The position numbers were made by a program, and so were the translations under genes. A stretch of 8,237 bases of DNA from an uncultured Prevotella sp. GTDB taxonomy: Bacteria; Bacteroidota; Bacteroidia; Bacteroidales; Bacteroidaceae. The notes beneath the pieces are model-generated. The model made no database searches, was not told the DNA's origin, and saw nothing but the letters and a program-made list of their open reading frames with translations. Of this stretch, positions 1 to 5,391 are shown in pieces; position 1 is the first letter of the stretch, and the number at the start of each line of letters is the position of its first letter. The DNA is taken from the NCBI GenBank assembly GCA_937880835.1, contig CALGRN010000227.1:1-8237 (forward strand), in the 5' to 3' direction.

Positions 1-192
1 CTTTCCTGTTCCGTGTGGAAGAACTACAGCACCTCTAACTTGTTGGTCTGCGTGACGTGAGTCAACACCAAGACGAACGTGAAGTTCAATAGTTTCATCA
101 AATTTAGCTTTTGCTGTTTTGCAAACGAGGTCAAGAGCTTCATTTGAATCATATTGTTTATTCTTTTCGATAAGCTTTAAGCTTTCGTTATA
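1..192 (-). pseudogene. rplA: Start-less fragment of Clostridia-type 50S ribosomal protein L1
   Basis: Read on the minus strand, 64 codons encode the N-terminal part of ribosomal protein L1, the 23S rRNA-binding protein of the L1 stalk. Recognisable pieces are KFDETIELHVRLGVDSRHAD followed by QQVRGAVVLPHGTGK, the conserved L1 core. 'HVRLGVDSRHADQQVRGAVV' is the Clostridia form; Bacteroidales L1 normally reads closer to 'VDIDVRLGVDPRKANQMVRG'. The reading frame runs off the window at base 1, so the C-terminal end is not visible. At the other end it stops abruptly: the codons for Y-N-E-S-L-K are directly preceded by an in-frame TAA (193-195), and the six or so residues that normally open the protein are missing. 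The fragment contains no ATG, GTG or TTG codon in frame, and no other frame upstream supplies the missing residues. The identification as L1 is firm. That it is foreign to the rest of the window is inferred from its sequence type. Confidence 0.85.
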
Positions 193-210
193 TTAAATAA
201 CTAAAATATA

Positions 211-242
211 TTTGTAAGTAGAGAGAAAATGCTATATCTTTG
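211..242 (+). promoter_or_regulatory. Bacteroidetes-type promoter for the small secreted protein
   Basis: TTTG at 211-214 and TATCTTTG at 235-242 match the Bacteroidetes -33 (TTTG) and -7 (TAnnTTTG) elements, separated by 20 nt, the usual distance. Transcription would start near 248-250, giving an untranslated leader of about 20 nt before the ATG at 267. The promoter lies only about 20 nt from the point where the L1 fragment ends, so the natural upstream sequence of this gene may be missing. Confidence 0.75.
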
Positions 243-266
243 CCAACGTATAAACAGATAAGTTAT

Positions 267-578
267 ATGAATATGAAGAAAATGATTTTAAGTGCAGCCT
301 TTATGGTGGCAGCAATTTGTTTCAGTACAGAGACAAATGCACAGAGTTTGAATACGAAAGCGAATGCTCCGAAAGTTGAAAATCAGAAAAAATGCAACAA
401 AGAAGGTGATTGCAAGAAGAAATGTATGAAGAAAGTTGACGGTCTTTCTGTAAATAAAGTGGATAAGGAAAAATGCTGCAAGAACGACAATGGTGCTAAA
501 CTTTCCAAAAAGGATGCTAAATGCAATGATGCAAAGAAATGTGATTCAAAAGGAAAGAAGCTCGAAAAGAAGAATTAA
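267..578 (+). CDS. Small secreted Lys/Cys-rich protein, function unknown
   Basis: A 103-residue protein that I do not recognise. Residues 1-26 form a clear signal peptide (Lys-Lys, then a hydrophobic stretch, then TNAQ), so it is exported. The mature part of about 77 residues has 25 Lys and 7 Cys (residues 43, 49, 53, 70, 71, 86, 92), and lacks Trp, Tyr, Phe, His and Arg. The pattern KCN-x4-C-x2-K occurs twice (residues 42-52 and 85-95), which suggests an internal duplication; a CC pair lies between. Such a composition fits a disordered or disulfide-bonded peptide, or one that binds soft metals, but no known metal site is evident. The gene is transcribed alone, between its own promoter and a strong terminator. 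The start was set at 267 because the promoter rules out the TTG start at 240, which falls inside the -7 box; the ATG at 273 is equally possible. That it is a real gene is well supported by promoter, signal peptide and terminator. Confidence 0.8.
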   Translation: MNMKKMILSAAFMVAAICFSTETNAQSLNTKANAPKVENQKKCNKEGDCKKKCMKKVDGLSVNKVDKEKCCKNDNGAKLSKKDAKCNDAKKCDSKGKKLEKKN

Positions 579-598
579 AGAATAAGAAATAACCAAAC

Positions 599-640
599 AA
601 AATCGGTGGTTTGAAATCTCAAATCACCGATTTTGTTTTT
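599..640 (+). terminator. Strong intrinsic terminator of the small secreted protein gene
   Basis: The arms 599-614 and 619-634 pair over 16 bp with a single G-U wobble and a 4-nt loop, followed by GTTTTT (635-640). It lies 20 nt after the stop codon of the small secreted protein gene. The A-rich left arm could also work from the other side, but the T run favours the plus direction. Confidence 0.9.
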
Positions 641-843
641 ATGTATGTTCGCCTTATATGCAGTTGATACTGCTGAAATGCTGTTCGGTTTTCTTCGTTT
701 TATTTCTTACATTCAATCAGAACGCGCAGTCAATACCTTTAAAATACTGTGCGGTTTTATTAATCTCATGATGCTGTATGTTCTTTTCAGGCATATACTT
801 TCATGCTTTTATCGCTGTGAAATCTTTTAGTTTTGAGAATTAG
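641..843. other. Gene-free stretch between convergent genes
   Basis: No convincing coding region. A 65-codon plus-strand frame (633-830) begins inside the terminator and has no start signal or recognisable domain. The stretch holds a weaker hairpin at 721-756 (8-bp stem CGCGCAGT with ACTGTGCG, 15-nt loop, then GGTTTT) and a similar 'CTGTTCGGTTTT' at about 681-692, which resemble decayed terminators. A TAGTTTTG box at 828-835 matches the -7 element but has no partner upstream. Confidence 0.4.
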
Positions 844-891
844 AAAACCGCTCCGAAAAAGCGAAAGTCCTGCTTTTCCGGAGCGGTTTTT
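844..891. terminator. Near-symmetric bidirectional terminator between convergent genes
   Basis: The arms 844-862 and 872-890 pair over 19 positions with one A-C mismatch (856/878) and a 9-nt loop. The outer ends are AAAA on the left and TTTTT on the right, so a U run follows the stem in either direction, longer on the plus strand. It sits between the plus-strand small secreted protein gene and the minus-strand M23 peptidase gene, whose stop codon is about 100 nt away, and can close both. Confidence 0.8.
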
Positions 892-946
892 ATTTCTTAT
901 TACTGCGACAGGATAATTTTCAATTTTCCTTTTAGTCATTCCAGCA

Positions 947-974
947 TTGCAAAATTACGTATGACGTAATGCAA
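947..974 (-). terminator. Possible weak terminator of the M23 peptidase gene
   Basis: ATTACGT (954-960) and ACGTAAT (964-970) form a 7-bp stem with a 3-nt loop. TTGC (947-950) and GCAA (971-974) extend it across a 3-nt bulge. On the minus strand the stem is followed by TTTTGC. It lies about 20 nt after the stop codon of the M23 gene. The stem is AT-rich, so it may instead protect the 3' end, with 844-891 being the main terminator. Confidence 0.4.
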
Positions 975-992
975 CACCTATCCCTACGCAAA

Positions 993-1937
993 TCAATATC
1001 TTAAAATCTGTCCTTGACGGACACGCATATTCTTTCCTATTCTGTTAAGTTTGCAGATGTCTTGCACTGATACTCCGCGCTTCTTTGCTATGGTATAGAT
1101 AGTCTCTCCTGCTGCAACTTTGTGATAACGAACCTCTCCGTTGAAGTTGTTTTGAGCAACGCTGTTGCTTGCAACCTCTCCTTTCACGTCATCGGTGCTG
1201 TAACTTCCGTTGCCGACTTTACCTCTAATGCGCGTCGCTTCTGCCGATTCGCGCTCGTAAGTGCTTTTGTGGAACGTGTAATAATCACCCGTAACGTCTT
1301 GATTTCTAAAATCAAACATGAGCGCAGGGTTTAATGCTACACCGCAAAGACGTGTCTCAAAGTGAAGATGAGAACCCGTACTGCGTCCTGTGTTGCCTCC
1401 TAATCCGATCGGTTCGCCTGCTTTTACTTCCTGATTTTGTTCTACAAGCTGCTTTGAAAGGTGTCCGTATATCGTTTCGAGTCCGTTCGGATGACGTATA
1501 ACCACATAGTTTCCGTATCCTCCTGCCTCATATCTCACGATGCGAACCTTACCCGAAAACGCCGAGCGTATAGTGTCGCCGATATATACTTTTATATCAA
1601 GTCCTTTATGGGCACGTCCCCAACGATGTCCGAAATTACTTGTTATGACACGGCTTGGTGTAGGCATGTGGAAGTTACGCAAGTTAATTCGGAACGTATC
1701 GGGCAGCGCGCTGCTCTTGTGTGTATAGCGATTGTCCCAATCTTCGTATAGTTCGGAAGCGGGAGATAAAGAGTTTTCTCTTTCTATGATACTGCGTAGG
1801 GCAAGAGTATCTACTGATTTCATTTTACGATCAACCGGTGCTTGACGTGCAAGAAGGTCTTGTGCAGATGCCGATGATGACGTAAATATTAACAATGTCG
1901 AAACAGTTAACGTTTTTATTGTCCTCTTTAAGTTCAT
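993..1937 (-). CDS. Exported M23 (LytM-type) endopeptidase with C-terminal LysM domain
   Basis: A 314-residue cell-wall hydrolase predicted to cut peptide cross-links in peptidoglycan. Residues 1-26 are a signal peptide ending in SASAQ. The M23 domain spans about 95-210: zinc ligands H110 and D114 (HKGLD) and H192 (HLHFE), with H159 (YGHLS) and H190 as the catalytic histidines, so all key residues are present. The repeated glycines of GLGGNTGRSTGSHLHFE are typical. A serine- and asparagine-containing linker (about 225-268) leads to one LysM domain at about 269-314 (YHKVAAGETIYTIAKKRGVS), which should bind glycan strands. There are no coiled coils of the EnvC type, so I cannot say whether it acts alone or needs an activator. 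The frame is open to an ATG at 2018, but that adds 27 residues before an obvious signal peptide; the ATG at 1937 is preferred. No Shine-Dalgarno sequence is present; the leader is A-rich. The gene appears to be transcribed alone. Confidence 0.93.
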   Translation of the reverse strand: MNLKRTIKTLTVSTLLIFTSSSASAQDLLARQAPVDRKMKSVDTLALRSIIERENSLSPASELYEDWDNRYTHKSSALPDTFRINLRNFHMPTPSRVITSNFGHRWGRAHKGLDIKVYIGDTIRSAFSGKVRIVRYEAGGYGNYVVIRHPNGLETIYGHLSKQLVEQNQEVKAGEPIGLGGNTGRSTGSHLHFETRLCGVALNPALMFDFRNQDVTGDYYTFHKSTYERESAEATRIRGKVGNGSYSTDDVKGEVASNSVAQNNFNGEVRYHKVAAGETIYTIAKKRGVSVQDICKLNRIGKNMRVRQGQILRY

Positions 1938-2038
1938 TTTTTTTAATTTAGGTTCACGTCTTCCAAAATGGTTATAAATACCATAAAATATTAACGTTGA
2001 AACTAACAAGTGTTTCATCGAAAATCAAAAAGACTTTG

Positions 2039-2046
2039 CAAAGATA
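2039..2046 (-). promoter_or_regulatory. -7 element upstream of the M23 peptidase gene
   Basis: CAAAGATA on the plus strand reads TATCTTTG on the minus strand, an exact TAnnTTTG match. The transcript would start near 2032, giving a leader of about 95 nt before the ATG at 1937. I see no good TTTG partner 19-21 nt upstream, so the promoter may depend on an activator. The 12-bp palindrome at 2071-2082 lies where an activator could bind. Confidence 0.5.
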
Positions 2047-2052
2047 TGAAAA

Positions 2053-2316
2053 ATGTTGCGAAACGGTTACACTGTTAACAGTTTTTATTTACCTTTTAAC
2101 ACATTAGGAAAGTTTGTAAATATTGCATAGTTATGACGAAACTACTTTGTCATAGCGGTTTTCGCAACATCTTAAAAGGCTGCATGTTATGAATTGTATT
2201 CTTGTTTAAATCTTAAAAAATACATATACATGTCCTTTATTTTTATGCAAATATAGGTATAAAATCTTACAAAGGTTTGTTTTCGTGATGAAAAATGCAG
2301 AAACTATGCAATATTT
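2053..2316. repeat. Inverted-repeat region upstream of the M23 gene
   Basis: Three inverted repeats interlock in this gene-free, AT-rich stretch. ATGTTGCGAAA (2053-2063) pairs with TTTCGCAACAT (2160-2170). AAATATTGCATAGTT (2118-2132) pairs perfectly over 15 bp with AACTATGCAATATTT (2302-2316). A compact hairpin lies at 2132-2154 (TATGACGAA with TTTGTCATA, one G-U pair, 5-nt loop). The 15-bp pair bounds a 199-bp segment without an open reading frame of note, which has the shape of a small non-coding element with terminal inverted repeats. No flanking direct duplication is visible, so this is uncertain. Confidence 0.5.
2071..2082. promoter_or_regulatory. 12-bp perfect palindrome, possible operator
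   Basis: ACTGTTAACAGT is a perfect palindrome 25 nt upstream of the -7 element of the M23 gene, where the -33 box is missing. A dimeric regulator site is a reasonable guess; no known motif is recognised. Confidence 0.35.
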
Positions 2317-2422
2317 CATATCGGATAGGGCAGAGATTGCAGTTTGAAAAGCGATATGTTTCAGCGTTTCAGAATTATAATATATAACAAGCTGTATATC
2401 AAGATATTAGAAACGGAGTTTC

Positions 2423-2532
2423 AAAAGCAGTCCTTTCGGCTTGCAAAAGTTATCCTTTTGCACGATGAAAGTTATCCTTTTGCGATGCAAAACAATAGCT
2501 TTTGCATTTCAGAAACAAAACAATGATTTAAT
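2423..2532. repeat. 22-nt periodic palindromic repeat array A
   Basis: Units start at 2423, 2445, 2467, 2489 and 2511, that is every 22 nt. The two best copies contain AAAGTTATCCTTTTGC (2446-2461 and 2468-2483). The unit at 2489 reads AAAACAATAGCTTTTGCA. The first and last units are degenerate. A unit together with the GC before it is a small dyad, for example GCAAAAG-TTATC-CTTTTGC (2443-2461). The array sits between the 3' end of the pseudouridine synthase gene and the upstream region of the M23 gene. Two of its units recur in the second array at 5105-5192. No CRISPR-like spacers are present: the repeat and the variable 4-6 nt are contiguous. Confidence 0.8.
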
Positions 2533-2665
2533 GTTTCAACTTTACATCGCTATGCGGTTGCAACTATTTACGGCACAATATCGTTATTCTCACGTTGCTT
2601 TATGTACGGTTCTGCCTCTTATTTACGCCTTTTCCCTATGCCTGATGCAGCCTTTAAATGCACGT

Positions 2666-4294
2666 TTAGAAATCCGCTTGCCTGCTGAAACGCATTGCAA
2701 TGTTGGTTACGGGGTGCAAAAACGTTATTTCTTCTGCGTGCAGAAACAATCGCTCTGCCTTTGTTCCATACAGCGTGTCGCCTATTATGGGAGCATTAAG
2801 CGATAGCGGATGAGCGCAGTGTACGCGCAACTGATGAGTCCGTCCCGTATTTGGAAAAAGCGAAATTCTTATGTATCGCGGTGTTATCTCAGTTATCTCG
2901 TATTGGGTAACGGCAGCCTTTCCGCGTTCAAAATCCACCATTTGGCAAGGACGATGCATGTTGTCGGGACGCAGAGGCAGATTTATCATGCCCCGCTTCG
3001 GCAGCTTTTCATCGTTATCAGTACGCTCTATAAGGGCTGTGTATTTCTTTCTTACGGTATGATTGTTGAATTGCGCCTGTATGTTTTTATGTGCCTGCTT
3101 CGTCTTTGCTATTACCATAAGCCCCGAAGTGTCCATATCAAGACGGTGAACTATAAGCGGACTGTCGGCATCGGGGTATCTTTGGCGCATCAGAGAATAG
3201 ACCGATGCGTGCATGTTTCTGCCCGGCACGCTCAACATTCCTGCCGGTTTCAGTATTACCACGATGTGTTCGTCTTCGTAAACTGTTTCAAGCGATGTTT
3301 TAAATTCCCTTTTCTCAATGTCCGGCAGTTCTGTTTTCAGACCTTTAAGAGCATGTTCGAGTATCGGTTTGCACTTACCTTTGCATGCCGGATAGTAGCT
3401 TAGATGATGCCTTATCTCTGCCTTTGGCGACTTGCCCCACCAAAACATAGCCATGCAAACGGGTCGCATCAGATGCTTATAGGCATATTGCAACAGCTTA
3501 GGTTCGCAACATTCGCCTGCTCCCGAAGGTGGAATTTTCTGCACGGTTTCTGCAAATATCTCTGTAAGATTACGGCTTTCTCCTTCTGCGTTTAGTATGT
3601 TGAAATTGCCGAAGAGCCAATGCTGCAACTCGTCGGAGCGTCTCTTGCGCTCTTTTTTCATGGCGTCTATCCTGCTGTTTGCCGCGTTTACGACCTTCTC
3701 TTTCCCTGTTATCGACTCTGCAAAACGCTTCTTCATGCGTCTTAGTTCGGCTTTCATGAATTGGCTTTCGCGTATAAGCTCAGTTCTCTTTTCTTCATCC
3801 TGCAATACGTCTTCATTTCTTACTTTGTCGCGTTCTGCCTTAGCTATACGCATCTTTTCCTTATATTCCGCTATTGCTCTGTCCGATTCGCATTCCAATC
3901 GGGCAAGTTCGGCTTTGTCGGACAATAGTTGCTCGTCGTTCTCCAAATCGCTTATCTCGCGGTTCATTGCCGATATTTCAGCCTCGTTTGTCTTGAAATA
4001 TCCGTCAGGAGTGAGATAATCGAACACCGCAGGCACGAAATCGTCCCAATCTTCACGTCCTCCTATCTGTCCCGAATACGCCCAAAGACATCCTGTTTGT
4101 TTGTTCTTGTCTTCAACAACGAGCACTCCGAACATCTTTCCTTTATCTATCTCCTCCTTCCAATCGTTTCGCAAAGACAGATATTGCTGCAATTTCTCGG
4201 CAGCAAGGATGCTCAAAGGATGCGGCTCATAATAGAAAAGATTGTTGAACAGCTCCGGTTTTTCTATGTCGGACGTAAGGGGATGGAAGATCAT
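2666..4294 (-). CDS. RluA-family RNA pseudouridine synthase with long N-terminal extension
   Basis: A 542-residue enzyme that converts uridine to pseudouridine in RNA (rRNA or tRNA; the target cannot be read from the sequence). The catalytic domain is about residues 335-542: VVILKPAGMLSVPG (345-358) near its start, the motif HRLDMDTSGL (383-392) with catalytic D386, and GRTHQLRVH at about 484-492. E. coli RluA has about 220 residues, so some 330 are extra. They form an N-terminal part (1-100, with KGKMFGVLVV and a WAYSG motif), a charged helical, probably coiled-coil stretch (about 104-225), and a conserved-looking central module (about 255-320) with GAGECCEP, FWWGKSP, RHH and YPACKGKC. I recall this long form from Bacteroidetes and Vibrio genomes, annotated simply as pseudouridine synthase; the job of the extension is unknown to me. 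The ATG overlaps the stop of the upstream regulator gene by 4 nt (ATGA), so the two are translated together. No clear terminator follows. Confidence 0.92.
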   Translation of the reverse strand: MIFHPLTSDIEKPELFNNLFYYEPHPLSILAAEKLQQYLSLRNDWKEEIDKGKMFGVLVVEDKNKQTGCLWAYSGQIGGREDWDDFVPAVFDYLTPDGYFKTNEAEISAMNREISDLENDEQLLSDKAELARLECESDRAIAEYKEKMRIAKAERDKVRNEDVLQDEEKRTELIRESQFMKAELRRMKKRFAESITGKEKVVNAANSRIDAMKKERKRRSDELQHWLFGNFNILNAEGESRNLTEIFAETVQKIPPSGAGECCEPKLLQYAYKHLMRPVCMAMFWWGKSPKAEIRHHLSYYPACKGKCKPILEHALKGLKTELPDIEKREFKTSLETVYEDEHIVVILKPAGMLSVPGRNMHASVYSLMRQRYPDADSPLIVHRLDMDTSGLMVIAKTKQAHKNIQAQFNNHTVRKKYTALIERTDNDEKLPKRGMINLPLRPDNMHRPCQMVDFERGKAAVTQYEITEITPRYIRISLFPNTGRTHQLRVHCAHPLSLNAPIIGDTLYGTKAERLFLHAEEITFLHPVTNIAMRFSRQADF

Positions 4295-4959
4295 TTCATT
4301 CTGTTTCTATCTACAATGGTTATCTTTCTGCCTTCAACAACTATTGCACCGTCTCGCGCAAGGTCTGAAAGACAGCGCAGAAGCGAGAACTTCTGTATTC
4401 CGAAACTATCGGCAATCTCCTGTCTCGACTTATCAAGCATGATGGTGTCGGATTGCTGTTTGCCTGCTTCTTCAAGCAAGAAATAACTTATTTTTTCTCT
4501 CACCGTGAACAGCGAGAGCACTTTCATCTTGCGAGTGAGAAACACGTTTATGTTTGAAAGCGTACGGATGAAGTTTTTGCGCACTGTTTCTGAAATGTCC
4601 ATGATATTCTGCAACTCTTCGGGACGCATGCGCATGATAGTCGTGTCGGTTTCCGTTTCAACGCTTACGGGCATCCTGTTGTCGGCAGCGAATATGAAAG
4701 CAGGAGCAACAACGTCGCCTTCTTGCAGACGACTTACTTCCACCGACTTGCCCGAAAGACTTGTCATGCGGCACACGAGTTCTCCTCTCACCACTATGTC
4801 TGCATGATTGCAAGGCATGCCGGCAAGCGTAAAAACATCATGTTTGTCGTAGTTTATGAACTTGTATTTTGTTCCTGACAATGCCATTTCTATTTCAAAA
4901 GGTGTCATTTCGTGAAAAAGCGGACAGCGACAGAGCGCGTTCATTATCTTATTATCCAT
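4291..4959 (-). CDS. Crp/Fnr-family transcriptional regulator
   Basis: A 222-residue DNA-binding regulator. Residues about 10-125 form a cyclic-nucleotide-binding-type beta-roll, followed by a long dimerisation helix (about 125-150) and a winged helix-turn-helix of the Crp type (about 152-215; SRQEIADSFGIQKFSLLRCL at 178-197). In the ligand pocket, E. coli Crp has a Gly-Glu-Leu and an Arg-Ser that hold the cAMP phosphate; here the region reads GDVVAPAFIFAADNRMPVSV (81-100) without them. It probably does not bind cAMP, and the signal is unknown. There is no N-terminal cysteine cluster of the FNR type (only C10, C12 and C50), so an oxygen-sensing Fe-S cluster is unlikely. The frame is open to an ATG at 5043, but a promoter at 4964-4995 lies inside that extension, so the start is set at 4959; the ATG at 4944 is also possible. 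It is the first gene of an operon with the pseudouridine synthase. Confidence 0.88.
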   Translation of the reverse strand: MDNKIMNALCRCPLFHEMTPFEIEMALSGTKYKFINYDKHDVFTLAGMPCNHADIVVRGELVCRMTSLSGKSVEVSRLQEGDVVAPAFIFAADNRMPVSVETETDTTIMRMRPEELQNIMDISETVRKNFIRTLSNINVFLTRKMKVLSLFTVREKISYFLLEEAGKQQSDTIMLDKSRQEIADSFGIQKFSLLRCLSDLARDGAIVVEGRKITIVDRNRMK

Positions 4960-4963
4960 AGCG

Positions 4964-4995
4964 CAAAGATAAAGAAATATAACGAGAAACACAAG
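4964..4995 (-). promoter_or_regulatory. Promoter of the crp-type regulator operon, giving a nearly leaderless transcript
   Basis: On the minus strand, TATCTTTG (4971-4964) matches TAnnTTTG exactly. CTTG (4995-4992) matches three of four bases of the -33 element at 20-nt spacing. Only CGCT separates the -7 box from the ATG at 4959, so transcription would begin at or within a few bases of the start codon. Confidence 0.65.
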
Positions 4996-5104
4996 TTTTT
5001 CCGTCTGCTGCATCGTCGAACGATTGCTTTTGCGGAAAAACAAATTATAAAAAACGAAATATATGTTTTTCTTATGAAAACAGATAGTATAGTTCCTGAA
5101 TTTT

Positions 5105-5192
5105 AAAAGTTATCCTTTTGCATCCTGAAACAATAACTTTTGGGATGCAAAAGGATAACTTTCGGAGCGCAAAACAATAGCTTTTGCAATGC
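5105..5192. repeat. 22-nt periodic palindromic repeat array B with a 20-bp perfect inverted repeat
   Basis: Four units start at 5105, 5127, 5149 and 5171, exactly 22 nt apart. Unit 1 contains AAAAGTTATCCTTTTGCA and unit 4 contains AAAACAATAGCTTTTGCA; both are identical over 18 bases to units in array A (2445 and 2489). Unit 3 is the same sequence in reverse orientation, so 5106-5125 and 5143-5162 form a perfect 20-bp inverted repeat with a 17-nt loop. The array lies between the recQ terminator and the promoter of the regulator operon. No open reading frame here is convincing. Confidence 0.85.
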
Positions 5193-5222
5193 GGTTTGCA
5201 AAGTGTTGATTTTCAACGATAT

Positions 5223-5256
5223 AAAAAATGCCGTTCTCTTGTGTGGGAACGGCATT
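5223..5256 (-). terminator. Intrinsic terminator of recQ
   Basis: AATGCCGTTC (5227-5236) and GAACGGCATT (5247-5256) form a perfect 10-bp stem with a 10-nt loop. On the minus strand it is followed by a run of six T. It lies 136 nt after the recQ stop codon and ends the clpX-recQ transcript. Confidence 0.88.
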
Positions 5257-5391
5257 ACCAATGTTTGGTTTATATGAGAAAAAAAACTTGTATTTATGCT
5301 TTAAGAGTTGCCTGCGAAGCAGGGACAAACACATAAATCGTACATTAATTACAGCTTGACTGTCTCGCAGGATGAAGCGTGCGGGAGTCTG

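Noticed and set aside
828..835. Promoter for a small RNA (TAGTTTTG)
   Set aside because: There is no -33 partner at 19-21 nt, and the transcript would consist only of the terminator hairpin at 844-891.
1938..2018. N-terminal extension of the M23 peptidase to the ATG at 2018
   Set aside because: It would put 27 residues before a typical signal peptide and cover most of the leader.
2344..2526. 60-codon plus-strand frame
   Set aside because: It overlaps repeat array A, has no promoter match or recognisable start context, and its end is translated repeat.
2423..2532. CRISPR array
   Set aside because: Units repeat every 22 nt with no unique spacers of 25-40 nt, and no cas genes are in the window.
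2810..3403. 197-codon open frame on the plus strand
   Set aside because: It lies wholly antisense to the pseudouridine synthase gene, whose motifs are intact. No domain or signal is visible in the plus-strand frame.
5015..5040. Further unit of the 22-nt repeat (ATTGCTTTTGCGG)
   Set aside because: Only about nine bases match, and it is isolated and outside the phase of array B.
4960..5043. N-terminal extension of the Crp-type regulator to the ATG at 5043
   Set aside because: It contains an exact -7 promoter element with a partner at proper spacing, and family members begin near the MDNKIMNALCRCPLF region.
5110..5334. 74-codon minus-strand frame between recQ and the regulator gene
   Set aside because: It runs through the recQ terminator and the repeat array. 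Its C-terminal part is simply translated repeat units.
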